Assembly: GCA_903881085.1 (NCBI GenBank)
Contig: CAIRSA010000209.1
Span: 1-37,841 of the forward strand
Direction of reading: 5' to 3'
Origin: an uncultured Acidobacteriia bacterium
GTDB lineage: Bacteria > Acidobacteriota > Terriglobia > Bryobacterales > Bryobacteraceae
Length of the DNA stretch: 37,841 nt
The translations under genes and the position numbers were made by a program. How positions within the stretch are numbered: position 1 is the stretch's first letter; every line of letters starts with the position of its first letter. A model generated the notes under the pieces. It searched no databases. It saw nothing but the letters and a program-made list of their open reading frames with translations, and was not told the origin of the DNA. Below are positions 1 to 8,700 of this stretch, in pieces.

Positions 1-42
1 ATAGCTTTTCCAGATGCGTTCAACTGCTCTTTCTCGGATCAA

Positions 43-2232
43 CTACTGGATCATGATGCTGACCGGATTGGCGGGTACGCCTTCCGCGATCACCTGCACC
101 AAGGCGTTTCCAGCGCCTGCAGCCTTCGCCGGAATCAGGATGTTGACCTGGTCGAGGCCGGAGTTTTTGCTGGCCGGTCCGGCATAGGTAACAGTTGCGG
201 CCAAGCCGTTCACTGTTGCCGATGTCAGCGCCGTGCCCGCTGCCGCAATGCCTGTGCCGTATAGCACCAAGGTGGCGCCAGGAGCGGCTGCGATGGGGTT
301 GGCGACGATTGCGCCGGAGCTATTGGTGGTGTAAACGGGCATTGTCACCGGCGCACTGCCGTCAGCGGCGGGTGTGACCACCTGTGCAGCAGGCGTACCT
401 ACGCCGTTGATGGTGAGGATGCCGGGGGCGACAGTCGAGATCTGGATGTTGTTGGCCGTCTGTGTCGACGAGCCGGTGGTCACGCTGACCTGAGCGATGC
501 CGGGAGCCGCTGTGGGCGGCACCAGGAACGTGATCTGGTTCGGCGAGATGGAAACAATCTGCGCGGCACTAGTTACGCCCGCGCCGTCAACGATGGAAAC
601 AGAAGTGCCGGAGACAGTGGTCGGGTAGGGTACGGTCTGCGTGCTGGTGGCAGTCGCCAGGCTCTGGCCGCTAGCGGTTGCCAGGGAACCGGGGGCGATT
701 GCGACCGCGCCGGGGTTGGCGGCGGAGAGAATCAGCGGGACGTTCGCCATCGGGGCCTGACCGGCTGTCGGGGTGAGCGAAACGCCGCGGAACAACTCGC
801 CCGCGTTGGCAGTGCGAACGATGCTGAATTGCTGCTTGGCAGCCACGGCCGGATCGGTGTTGGCCAGAACATCAGTGATCATGACGAGCTGGTTCGGATC
901 CGCGCCCTGATCGCCATTGGCGCTAATGGTAGACGTGACGGCCCAGATGGTGACGGTGCCGTCACTGTTTACTTTGCCGGCGATGTTGCGCAGGCCGTCG
1001 TTGGCCGGGTACAAGGCAGGCGGGTAGTTGCCGATGGTGTACTGCTTGCCCAGATTGAGACCGTTCTGCATTACGTAGGCGCGCGTCCAGGTGCCGTTGT
1101 TCAGAACCCATTTCTGGAGGCCGGCAATGGTGCTGGTGGATGCGTTGGCGTTTGTGCCGTCGCCTTCGTCAGAGACATAGAGCGTATTCGCATTTGCGAA
1201 GAAAAGTCCGAATGGATTTGACGCGCTCGCTGCATTGGCCAGCGTGGTGGGGAAGCCGGGAAGCACTGTGATTGCGGCGCTCGCTGCATTAGCCGGCGTT
1301 GGAAGACTGCCCTTATCGCCGACACGATAGACCGTATTGATGCCGTTGCTGCCGCTGCCCTTGGTCACGTACATTGTGTTACCGAAGATGGTGAGGCCGC
1401 GGAAGTTATTGTCCTTGCCTGCCTTGTCAGGAGGATACGGCAGACCGGTGGCGGGATTGGTCACCTGGCTGATGGAGAACGTGCCGATTGGTACTGCGGG
1501 CGTGCCGAACGCCTGTCCTGCGATGGCAAGTTGCGCTCCTGCGGTGTTGATGATGTTGGCGGCTGTACCAGAGCCGTTGTTGGAGTTCCCGACCATGTAG
1601 TAAATGCCATTCGACATTGCCGCAGCGCGTCCATTGTTGCCGCAATACGAATTTGTGGGGGTCACCATGATGGCGCCGTTCGCACCAACCTGGACTACTC
1701 CACGAAAGTAGCTGGTTCCGACCGGGTTGGTAGGATCGTAGGCGCCCGGTGTGTTTGAGTTCGATACATCGACCGCGTTCTGCGGCGCGACGTAGCCCAT
1801 GAATGTGATGGCTGACGCATCGGCGGAGACATTGAGCGCCAGTTCAGATTTCGAAGGGAAGCTGGTGGTAACGAGCGTGGTAGGGATGGCCAGGATGTTC
1901 ACCAAATTACCGGCCGGCGTCATCTGGTCCAAAAAGATTGGGGAGGTTACGCCAAAGCTGCCGTCCACGGCAGCGTTCTTAAAGGCATTGTTGGCGTAGG
2001 AGGTGGAAGGATAGGCTCCGTTGTCAGTGGCGGGACCATTGGGGCATTTCGCTGTAACGGCTGGGCAAACGGGCGGCAGGATCTGGCCATCGCCGAGCGT
2101 TGCCGGGCTCCCCACATAGGCAGTGCGGCTGACAATGATGTTGCCTGGAGAGAAGCCGGGGAACGTCTGTGCGACTGCGTGGGTCGTCAGGGCGCAGAGC
2201 ACCCATGATACAAGTATTAACTTTTTTGACAT
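43..2232 (-). CDS. Secreted protein with C-terminal TIGR03437 (Solibacter-type) domain
   Basis: This is a 729-residue protein. Residues 1-21 form a signal peptide (basic start, hydrophobic core, ending near AVAQ), so it should be exported. The middle, about residues 25-490, is rich in Asn, Gly and Thr, with motifs such as RGLTIFGNTMYVTKG and LYVSDEGDG that resemble beta-propeller or surface-binding repeats. From about residue 500 to the end it matches the TIGR03437 pattern known from Solibacter: paired Ig-like segments with ISPNQITFLVPP and a closing GLDQVNILIP. That domain has no assigned reaction and usually sits at the C-terminus of secreted proteins. The start ATG has no clear Shine-Dalgarno. 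It lies 37 bp downstream of the dehydratase-like gene on the same strand and may be co-transcribed with it. The exact role is unknown; export and the C-terminal domain are the firm parts. Confidence 0.8.
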   Translation of the reverse strand: MSKKLILVSWVLCALTTHAVAQTFPGFSPGNIIVSRTAYVGSPATLGDGQILPPVCPAVTAKCPNGPATDNGAYPSTSYANNAFKNAAVDGSFGVTSPIFLDQMTPAGNLVNILAIPTTLVTTSFPSKSELALNVSADASAITFMGYVAPQNAVDVSNSNTPGAYDPTNPVGTSYFRGVVQVGANGAIMVTPTNSYCGNNGRAAAMSNGIYYMVGNSNNGSGTAANIINTAGAQLAIAGQAFGTPAVPIGTFSISQVTNPATGLPYPPDKAGKDNNFRGLTIFGNTMYVTKGSGSNGINTVYRVGDKGSLPTPANAASAAITVLPGFPTTLANAASASNPFGLFFANANTLYVSDEGDGTNANASTSTIAGLQKWVLNNGTWTRAYVMQNGLNLGKQYTIGNYPPALYPANDGLRNIAGKVNSDGTVTIWAVTSTISANGDQGADPNQLVMITDVLANTDPAVAAKQQFSIVRTANAGELFRGVSLTPTAGQAPMANVPLILSAANPGAVAIAPGSLATASGQSLATATSTQTVPYPTTVSGTSVSIVDGAGVTSAAQIVSISPNQITFLVPPTAAPGIAQVSVTTGSSTQTANNIQISTVAPGILTINGVGTPAAQVVTPAADGSAPVTMPVYTTNSSGAIVANPIAAAPGATLVLYGTGIAAAGTALTSATVNGLAATVTYAGPASKNSGLDQVNILIPAKAAGAGNALVQVIAEGVPANPVSIMIQ

Positions 2233-2269
2233 GCAGCTGGAATTCTATCCCAGCAATATTTCGATGTCG

Positions 2270-3751
2270 TTACGATTCCGTGACGGTTTTGTTGTTGGGG
2301 ATTCCGGCCAGCGATTTTGCCATCTCTTTCTTCGCTTCGAGGTTCATTTGGCGGGCAATTTGGATGCGTTGCGCCTGCGGGCTGCCTGCGCCGTGCATCG
2401 ATTCGGTGAGGTAGCCGACAGCGTTGCGGCCTAGCGTCATGTTCTCGATCAGGCGCAGGATGCGTGCGCGATCTTCCACGCGGACGCCGTCGCGGCCCTT
2501 CAAATACTTGTTGAGTAGCGGGCCGGTCTCGGGGTTTTTGAAATCTTTTTCGGAAGGCAGCGTGGCCACCAGACCGCCGGCCAGATCCTGCGCCAGGCGG
2601 GCGATCTCATACGGGAAGCGTGTGACGTTGTGTTTGCAGACGTTGGCCAGCAGATCGTCCGGCTGGTAGTTGCCGGCGGCGGTGGGTTGCGATTCGTGCG
2701 AGGCGGCGATGCCCGCGCCGTAGATGGTCTCGTTCAGATGGGCCATTTCCACGAGCTTGTCGCGCACATGCGAAACCTTCTCCACGCCGTTGTAATCGGC
2801 GGCCAGCGCGGCTGCGCCGATGATTACGTCGCCTAGGCCAGTCTTGCAGACGTAGGATCGGCGGTGGTAGGAAGTGAAGCGCTCCACAAGCATGGCCGCG
2901 AAATCGGTCTCGCCGTTCATGAAGATCAGCTCATTGGGAACGAACACGTCGTCAATCAGAATCATGGCTTCCTGGCCGGCGAACTGCGCGTTGCCCTGGT
3001 CGATGTCGCCGCCTTCCATGGAGCGCGTGTCGCAGGACTGGCGGCCGTAAATGAACGTGAGGCCAGGGTGGTCGACTGGGATGGCGGCTACGATGGCGTA
3101 GTCCTTGTCGGCCGCACGCAGGCGCATGGTGGGCATGACGACGATCCAGTGCGAGTTGAGGCAGCCGGTCTGGTGCATCTTCGCGCCGCGGATGACCACG
3201 CCGTCGGGGCGGCGTTCGATGATGCGGACGAACATATCGGGGTCTGTTTGGTCGGCCGGAGCTTTGCTGCGGTCGCCCTTTGGATCGGTCATCGCTCCGC
3301 CGATCACGTAGTTCGCTTCCTGCATTTTGATGACGAACTGGCGGAAGCGGGCGTGGTAGGGGGTGGCGTGGGCCTGGTCCATTTCGAAAGTGGTGGAGTA
3401 GAGGGCGTTGATGGCGTCCATGCCGACGCAGCGCTGGAAGCAGGTGCCGGTGAGTTGGCCGAGACGGCGCTGCATGCGGTTCTGACCGACGACGTCATCG
3501 ACCGATTCGGTGACGTGCAGGAAGCGGTTGACGCGGCGGTTGGAGAGCGTGGACCAGGCGGTGGCGAGATCGGGCTGTTCGATGCCGAGGTCGTAGGTGC
3601 GCGCGACGGCGTTGATGGAGCCGCGGATCATGGGATGATCGACCGGCTCTTCGACGCGTTCGCCGAACAGGTACACGCGCAGTTTACGTCCGCGCAGGCT
3701 TTCGATGTATTCGACGCCGGATTCGATGCGGGTTGGGGGAGCAGTCATCAT
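2270..3751 (-). CDS. 4-hydroxybutyryl-CoA dehydratase-like protein (HpaB/AbfD flavoprotein family)
   Basis: This 493-residue protein has the usual length for AbfD-type enzymes, which use FAD and a [4Fe-4S] cluster to turn 4-hydroxybutyryl-CoA into crotonyl-CoA. Candidate cluster ligands are visible: Cys104 and Cys108 (CFQRC), then His296 and Cys302 (HRRSYVCK). Residues recalled as important in the Clostridium enzyme also have counterparts: Glu261, Tyr300, Lys303 and Glu450 in TESMHGAG. This separates it from plain 4-hydroxyphenylacetate 3-hydroxylases, which lack the cluster. One oddity is that the His-to-Cys spacing is six here, versus seven (H292-C299) as I recall for Clostridium. Two consecutive ATGs open the gene. 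No neighbour belongs to 4-hydroxybutyrate metabolism, so the true substrate may be another hydroxyacyl-CoA. Confidence 0.75.
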   Translation of the reverse strand: MMTAPPTRIESGVEYIESLRGRKLRVYLFGERVEEPVDHPMIRGSINAVARTYDLGIEQPDLATAWSTLSNRRVNRFLHVTESVDDVVGQNRMQRRLGQLTGTCFQRCVGMDAINALYSTTFEMDQAHATPYHARFRQFVIKMQEANYVIGGAMTDPKGDRSKAPADQTDPDMFVRIIERRPDGVVIRGAKMHQTGCLNSHWIVVMPTMRLRAADKDYAIVAAIPVDHPGLTFIYGRQSCDTRSMEGGDIDQGNAQFAGQEAMILIDDVFVPNELIFMNGETDFAAMLVERFTSYHRRSYVCKTGLGDVIIGAAALAADYNGVEKVSHVRDKLVEMAHLNETIYGAGIAASHESQPTAAGNYQPDDLLANVCKHNVTRFPYEIARLAQDLAGGLVATLPSEKDFKNPETGPLLNKYLKGRDGVRVEDRARILRLIENMTLGRNAVGYLTESMHGAGSPQAQRIQIARQMNLEAKKEMAKSLAGIPNNKTVTES

Positions 3752-3758
3752 GCGTCAA

Positions 3759-3779
3759 GTTTCTTATACACTGAGAAAC
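3759..3779. promoter_or_regulatory. Inverted repeat in a 30-bp divergent gap
   Basis: GTTTCT and AGAAAC arms flank a 9-nt centre containing TATACA. They fill most of the 30 bp between the divergent starts of the dehydratase-like gene (3751) and the DUF2007 gene (3782). The position suggests an operator or overlapping promoter elements. The arms are only 6 bp, so chance is possible. Confidence 0.35.
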
Positions 3780-3781
3780 AA

Positions 3782-4234
3782 ATGCAAGTAAATATCGATG
3801 ACATCAGACGCTCGTATGAGCTGCTTTCGGATGAGGCATTGCTGGCGATGGAGCGCGCGGACCTGGCGCCGGTCGCGCAGCCGGTGTATGACTCGGAGTT
3901 GGCCGCACGTGGGCTTTCGAAGGATGCGCCTGCCCATGACCCAGCGGCGGCGGAGACAGATCCCGATCAATTGACCGAGCTGGCGGAGTTTACCTCTGGT
4001 GATGAAATGGCGACGGCGAAGAGCACGCTGCGCGCTGCGGGGATTTCGGTTTTCGACAATATCAACGACCTGTCGAAGATGAAGTGGATGTTCGAGCTGG
4101 GCGCGATGGAGGGGTTGAAGCTGTTTGTGCCGCGCGCTCAGATGGAGGATGCGCAGGCGGTGCTGGACGGGTGGGAGGAGATGGACGAAGAGGAGTTGGC
4201 GCGGCAGAGCGAGGAGTTCGAGGCGCCGGAGTAG
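3782..4234 (+). CDS. DUF2007-type putative signal-transducing protein
   Basis: This is a 150-residue cytoplasmic protein. I chose the ATG at 3782 because the open frame upstream of it runs antisense through the dehydratase-like gene. Residues 1-65 form an acidic, mostly helical extension. Residues about 66-130 match the DUF2007 pattern: an opening strand (LAEFTSGDE), a helix ending in LRAAGI, a strand, then LFVPRAQMEDAQAVLDGW. Family members are annotated as putative signal-transducing proteins with no proven reaction. The tail is very acidic (EEMDEEELARQSEEFE). No good Shine-Dalgarno is visible just before the start. The gene is divergent from the dehydratase-like gene across a 30-bp gap, so the two probably share control sequences. 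Confidence 0.7.
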   Translation: MQVNIDDIRRSYELLSDEALLAMERADLAPVAQPVYDSELAARGLSKDAPAHDPAAAETDPDQLTELAEFTSGDEMATAKSTLRAAGISVFDNINDLSKMKWMFELGAMEGLKLFVPRAQMEDAQAVLDGWEEMDEEELARQSEEFEAPE

Positions 4235-4286
4235 GGAGTTTGGCCGGCATTGCCGGTTGATGAGGCCGACCAGCAGTTGCTCGGGC

Positions 4287-4595
4287 TTACAAACGCTCAC
4301 GAAGAATCCGTTCCAGATCACGGCGGCCATCGAGGATCGCGGCCACCTGCAGGGGCTTCGTCTCAGGACGATAGACTATCAAGAATGAATAAGCTGGGAA
4401 GAACTTCACTTGTTCATCCGTCAAGTCACGCCGCCAGTGCCCTGCACCGGGTTGGCCTGCAAGGAATACTATCTTCTGGCGGATGAAAGTCTCTACTTTA
4501 TTGGCAATGCCAAGACTGGCATTTTCCTTGATGTACCACCAGATCCTTACAAGATCCTGTGCGGCCTCAGGCGCGAGGACAAACGCACGCCGTAT
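4287..4595 (-). CDS. ParE/RelE-superfamily toxin ORF with ATA where ATG is expected
   Basis: This frame encodes 102 residues with the ParE/RelE layout: FVLAPEAAQDLVRIWWYI at the front, a middle GAGHWRRDL, then FLIVYRPETKPLQVAAIL and a C-terminal GRRDLERILRERL. Such toxins are ribosome-linked RNases or gyrase poisons held in check by the upstream antitoxin. The frame begins at the last base of the antitoxin stop, in the string TAATA. Related pairs normally have TAATG there, so the start codon appears to have changed from ATG to ATA. No in-frame ATG, GTG or TTG exists nearby upstream, and the first internal GTG falls past the middle. The body has no stop or frameshift. It is either silenced by loss of its start or translated weakly from ATA by coupling. 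Confidence 0.7.
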   Translation of the reverse strand: MRRAFVLAPEAAQDLVRIWWYIKENASLGIANKVETFIRQKIVFLAGQPGAGHWRRDLTDEQVKFFPAYSFLIVYRPETKPLQVAAILDGRRDLERILRERL

Positions 4596-4849
4596 TAGAG
4601 TTGTGATTTTAGCTTTGCCAGATGGGCGTCCAACTGATCTTCGTGGATGCCTTCGCCTCGATCCAATTGCTCAATCCCCAACCGGATTTTCACGTTTATG
4701 GAGGCTCTGTTTTCCAACAGCCAGCGGTCCTGTTCTTCCTGCGTGTCGAGCAGGCGAAGCAACACTTCTTCAGGGCTTGCGGCGCCGGTCGCCTCCATAT
4801 GCCGATGAATTCTCGCTTCAAGCATGCTGTCACGAATGTCGATGTTCAT
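4595..4849 (-). CDS. ParD-like antitoxin
   Basis: This 84-residue protein has an N-terminal half (MNIDIRDSMLEARIHRHME, then SPEEVLLRLLDTQEE) that looks like a small ribbon-helix-helix or helical DNA-binding module. The C-terminal half ends GIHEDQLDAHLAKLKSQL, a typical toxin-binding tail that is helical and charged. AGGGA lies about 6 nt before the ATG. The ParE-like frame overlaps its stop by one base, the standard arrangement of an autoregulated type II pair. The family name is inferred from layout and partner; the sequence alone is less specific. Confidence 0.65.
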   Translation of the reverse strand: MNIDIRDSMLEARIHRHMEATGAASPEEVLLRLLDTQEEQDRWLLENRASINVKIRLGIEQLDRGEGIHEDQLDAHLAKLKSQL

Positions 4850-4883
4850 GCAGTTTCCCTACTTCGAAGTATAAACTGTTATC

Positions 4884-5057
4884 TTATCGCCGGTGACCTT
4901 CGTGAAGGAATGCGCGGGTGATTGGTTCGCCGAGGCGCGGAGCACCTTGACGACGTTCCATGAATTCCAACATTCGCTTAACTGCTTCCCGTCGGCGGTC
5001 TGGATGGAAACGATCGTCCGGCTCTGGGGGAGGAGAGGTGAGAATTGATTCCCTCAT
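4884..5057 (-). CDS. 57-residue antitoxin-like small protein
   Basis: This short frame starts at an ATG that overlaps the TGA stop of the preceding 69-residue gene (ATGA), so it is well placed for coupled translation. The first 20 residues are proline- and acid-rich. The rest ([15 protein letters not shown], then [16 protein letters not shown]) resembles the C-terminal tail of VapB-type antitoxins, where a helix is followed by an 'ir-eli-EGRr'-like ending that wraps a PIN toxin. No separate DNA-binding domain is evident. It may be a second antitoxin piece for the upstream PIN protein, or the remnant of another module. It ends 34 bp before the ParD-like gene. Confidence 0.5.
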   Translation of the reverse strand: MRESILTSPPPEPDDRFHPDRRREAVKRMLEFMERRQGAPRLGEPITRAFLHEGHRR

Positions 5058-5263
5058 TTCAAGCTACCGGTTGCATCCTTCGGATGAAGGCCCAACTCGA
5101 CCTCATACTTCTTCAAATCATCGAACATTCGTTTTAGGTCGTAGCCATGCTCCGCCGCATAGGCTTCACGAACGGCATAAAGCTCACGGAGGATCTCGTC
5201 CTCCCACGGATGTTGGTTAGACGAGCGCGTCCGGGGTGCAGATGGTCGTTTTCGAGTAGCCAT
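5054..5263 (-). CDS. Small partner/antitoxin of PIN toxin
   Basis: This is a 69-residue protein. After a basic start ([15 protein letters not shown]) comes [20 protein letters not shown], then [14 protein letters not shown]. This pattern, an 'ire-yaaefnyD...iF.dLk' helix pair, is familiar from small proteins encoded next to PIN-domain toxins and regarded as their antitoxins. The gene overlaps the 3' end of the PIN gene by 47 nt in another frame and overlaps the next small ORF by 4 nt, so translation is probably coupled. The order here is toxin first, antitoxin second. Confidence 0.6.
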   Translation of the reverse strand: MATRKRPSAPRTRSSNQHPWEDEILRELYAVREAYAAEHGYDLKRMFDDLKKYEVELGLHPKDATGSLK

Positions 5264-5684
5264 GCCTTAATAATATCCTTTCCACTTCACGTCGAATGCG
5301 AACGTTAGCGATGTGTTTGAAATTCCACGTGAGCAGGAACTCGCATTGTTCCACTGCTGCTGCGGCGACATGGATGGCGTCTTCGGAGGCTCGCTCCGGT
5401 ATTGCGCCTGGCACAACAAGCAAGCGCGCAATCTCAAGCATACGGTCGGTGATGGGGAAGAGTTGAGCCTCCTTGAGGTAGCTCCAACGTCTCTCGGCCA
5501 TATCCGGGTCCCCACGCTGAATTTCTTTAGCGCCGGCTGCGGAGACCATTAGTTCATATTTCTGGCGCTCATTATCCCACCATTTCCTGCTACTGCTCTG
5601 ACGGCCAGCAGTAATTTGATTCCTGCTCGGCTTGGAGGCCAGGTAACTCAGGAAACTTGTTTCGATGTAGACCTTGGGCTTCAT
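5217..5684 (-). CDS. PIN-domain (VapC-type) toxin
   Basis: This protein is about 155 residues long. The start is [14 protein letters not shown], the first strand of a PIN fold, whose conserved acidic residue here is Glu in YIETS. Further acidic sites are seen at about residues 107-109 ([13 protein letters not shown]) and in the LTWNFKHI segment near residue 125, as expected of a Mg-dependent RNase. I took the ATG at 5684 because the family normally begins a few residues before the first strand. A TTG at 5702 has a better-placed GGGAA, so six more residues are possible. It is the first gene of the toxin-antitoxin array and overlaps its presumed antitoxin. Confidence 0.75.
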   Translation of the reverse strand: MKPKVYIETSFLSYLASKPSRNQITAGRQSSSRKWWDNERQKYELMVSAAGAKEIQRGDPDMAERRWSYLKEAQLFPITDRMLEIARLLVVPGAIPERASEDAIHVAAAAVEQCEFLLTWNFKHIANVRIRREVERILLRHGYSKTTICTPDALV

Positions 5685-5734
5685 GGAATGATTGTGCCGC
5701 AATGCACATTCCCATTATGCCTACGGCTGATACC

Positions 5735-5775
5735 AAAAAAGCCAGCCAACCCGTTGCCGGGCCGGCTGGCTTTTT
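5735..5775. terminator. Bidirectional intrinsic terminator
   Basis: AAAAAGCCAGCC and GGCTGGCTTTTT form a 12-bp perfect stem around a 16-nt loop, with T-runs on either strand. It lies 22 bp after the stop of TonB receptor 1 on the minus strand and should separate that gene from the PIN toxin operon. Confidence 0.85.
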
Positions 5776-5797
5776 CCTTACCGCTGCAGAATCAGGA

Positions 5798-8700
5798 CTA
5801 GAAGTTGAACTTCAAACCCATCTGGATCTTCCGCGAGCCGCTTTCCACAGAACTGCCGATTCTTCCGAACGTCGAAGAGGTCAGCGTGGCGGTGGGCAAG
5901 CCGAACGACGGGGTATTGGTCAGGTTGGTCGCGTCCATGCGAATTTCCAGGTTCATCGACTCCTTGATCAGAACGCGCTTCAGGATTGCAAGATCGATAT
6001 CCATGAAGCGTGGCCCAAAAAAGTAGCCCTTCCCCGTGTTGCCCATGGAGCCGGCCGCAGGCGAAGTGAACTTCGCCTTATCGGTGTTCGGGTTGAAGAA
6101 CCATTCATATCCGTTTATTTCCTGCACCGCGCCCATGCTGTGCGAGCAGTCCTTACAATCCGAAGTGGACTGCACCACGCTGCCGAAGGTGTTGGAGCCG
6201 GAGTATACCGTGAACGGGCGTCCGGAATAGTAGGTAAACACTGGCGCCAGTTCCCAGCCGCCAATCACGCGGTCAACATAAACCGGCAGATGAGCGGCCA
6301 GCTTCTTACCGCGGCCGAACGGCAGTTCAATGAGCGAATGCAGTTGGAACGCGTGGCGATGATCGTACTGCGGCTCGCCGTAGTTCAGCTTGCGATTGTA
6401 GAGATCGAAAGGAGTGGAAGCTGCTCCTTGCGAAGCACCCGTGCTGACCACCGTAAAAGTGGGGTCGAAATCGCGCGTTGCCAGAGCCTTCGACAATGTG
6501 TAGCTGACCTGGAACTGAATACCGCCGCGCATGCGCTGAGCAAGTTGCACCACCATGCCGTTGTAGGTGGAATAGTCGTTGGAATCGATGGTGGTGACCT
6601 GGCCCGAAAACTGCGGGAACGGAATTACGGCGAACGCGCCTGCGCCGGAAAGCGCGGTCACGTTTTGACCGTTCTGAATGCGGCGGCCAAGCGAACTGAG
6701 GATTGCCGCATAGCTCAAACTGGCCGGCGACAACTGGCTGACGAAGTTGGAGCGGATCATGTCGGACGCGGTCTTGCCGGCCGCGATGCGGCTATCGGCG
6801 GAGAACAGCTTATTGAGCAGGTCCGACTGGCCGCCGGCCTGAACGATATTGAACGCATTCAACATGCCCGGGGCAAACAAGTTCGGCTGATTGGCGTCAT
6901 AGGCGCCTGTGAGGTGATAGGCGCGGCGTCCAATATAGTTGGTCTCAATAACCCCACCGCGCCACAGTTCGCTCTGGAAGCTGAAGGACCATTGGTGCGT
7001 CGTGGGGATCTTGAAGTTCGGATCCAGCACTGCGATCGATGCACTGGAAAACGCCGCCGGCTTCTGGAACGTGGTGGGGCTGACGGTGGGCGGCTGCACG
7101 GGTTGAACGGTGGAAAGGCGCGTGTCCTTCTGGCCCAGACTTTGATCGTCGAAGCTGTAGGTGTAGCCGGGCAGATTGTTGAACACGTTGGAAGAGAGTA
7201 CGAACGAATTCAAGCGATCGTAAGCGATGCGATAGTTGGAGCGGATGGCGGTCTTGCCGTCGCCAAACGGATCCCAGGCGATGCCGAGCGACGGGCCGAA
7301 ATTGCCGAAGCTGTTCTTGAACTGCGAACCATATACCCATTGCGCAGTGTTGGTGGGCGTTGCGCCTCCAACCAGCGGCTGGTCAGGATGCGAGATAACA
7401 CCTGCCGGCGAAGATGGCGCCATCTTGATTTCCCAACGCAGGCCGAGGTCGACCGTCAGGTTCCTGCTGACTTTCCAGGAGTCCTGCGCGTAGAAGTCGT
7501 ACTCATTCCAATGCGCTTCGAAGGGCAGCAAACCGGTAGTGAACTTCTGACCATCGGGGGCAGCAAATCCTCTTTGAACTTCACCAACCCGGCCGAGCAG
7601 GAAATTGATGCCCGATTGCAGTGTGGGAAGATCGTTGGCGGAATTGATGCTGCCGACGGGGATGCCAAACGCGGCGTTGTCGATCGTGGAGTTGAAGTAA
7701 ACGTCAGTAGTAGCGTTGTATGCGCCAACGCTTCCGCGCGAGTCGATTTCGCGGCCAAGGCGCAGATTCATGCCGAACTTCAACGCATGATTACCCATCT
7801 GATAGGCGAGGTTGTCTACCACCTGCCAGGTCTTCAATGTGCGGGAGTTGCCGAAATCCGCGGCCGCGACCGCCACTGGAGCAGAGAGCGAGAGCTTGTT
7901 CAAATCGGCGGGCGGCTGGTCGAAGTTGAAGCTGAACTGATTCAAGCCGACCACCAGTTCATTCGTAAGCTTCGCGGTGGGGTTCCAGCGCCAGTTGTAG
8001 GCCATGTTCTTCGGGTTGCGTTTGGTGTTCACCTGGCAACCGGTGCCGGGGAACAATTCAATGCCGCCGTTGGCGTTGTCGCAATTGGTGTTCTGTTGAC
8101 CCCAGGAAACACGGGCATATACGGTGTTCCTCGCATTAATGATGTGATCTACCTTAAACGTGATGTCATGCTGGCGCTCCTGCTGCGCACCGGAAAAGGC
8201 AAAGCCGGCAGTGTTCAAACCGTCGCCGACGTTGAAGCGGTTGGGGAGCGGAGATGAGGACATCAAGCCCTGAATCGTTTTGTCCAGGCCGAGACGAAGT
8301 GGATCACTTGTGACGATGTTGTAAGTCGCGACGTTGACACCGGCCGCCACATTGCCGGCTGCGTCAACGGAAGCACCGGGGACGCCGGCCGGATTGTTGC
8401 GTCCACCGGCTACGTAACGGAACAAGCCCTGGCGTGCGGTTGCGGTGTAGACCGTTCGGTTGACTTGCACGGTATTGAGAGCCGTTAGAGCCTGAACATT
8501 CAAAAAGAAGAACGTCTTGTTCTTAATGACCGGGCCGCCGATGTCGCCACCGAAGATGTTCTGCTGGAACTGGCCCTTGGGCAGGCTGTTGAAGTTGTTC
8601 TGCCATTCATTGGCGTTGAAGCGCGGCGTGCGGTAGAACTCAAACAAGCCGCCATGGAACTGATTGGTGCCGGAGCGAGTCATCATGGCCACCTGCGCGC

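Noticed and set aside
2864..3781. Long 5' extension of the DUF2007 frame
   Set aside because: It runs antisense through the dehydratase-like gene, which has clear family motifs; only the part from 3782 looks like protein.
4244..4256. CCGGCA-T-TGCCGG palindrome as a terminator between DUF2007 and ParE-like genes
   Set aside because: The loop would be one base and no T-run follows on either strand.
3764..4330. 188-codon minus-strand frame
   Set aside because: It is antisense to the DUF2007 gene, with a leucine/arginine-rich product and no recognisable domain; it also conflicts with the ParE-like frame at 4287.
5657..8257. 866-codon plus-strand open frame
   Set aside because: It is antisense to TonB receptor 1, its product is rich in Arg, Ala and Val with no domain, and it is explained by GC-rich third positions of the real gene.
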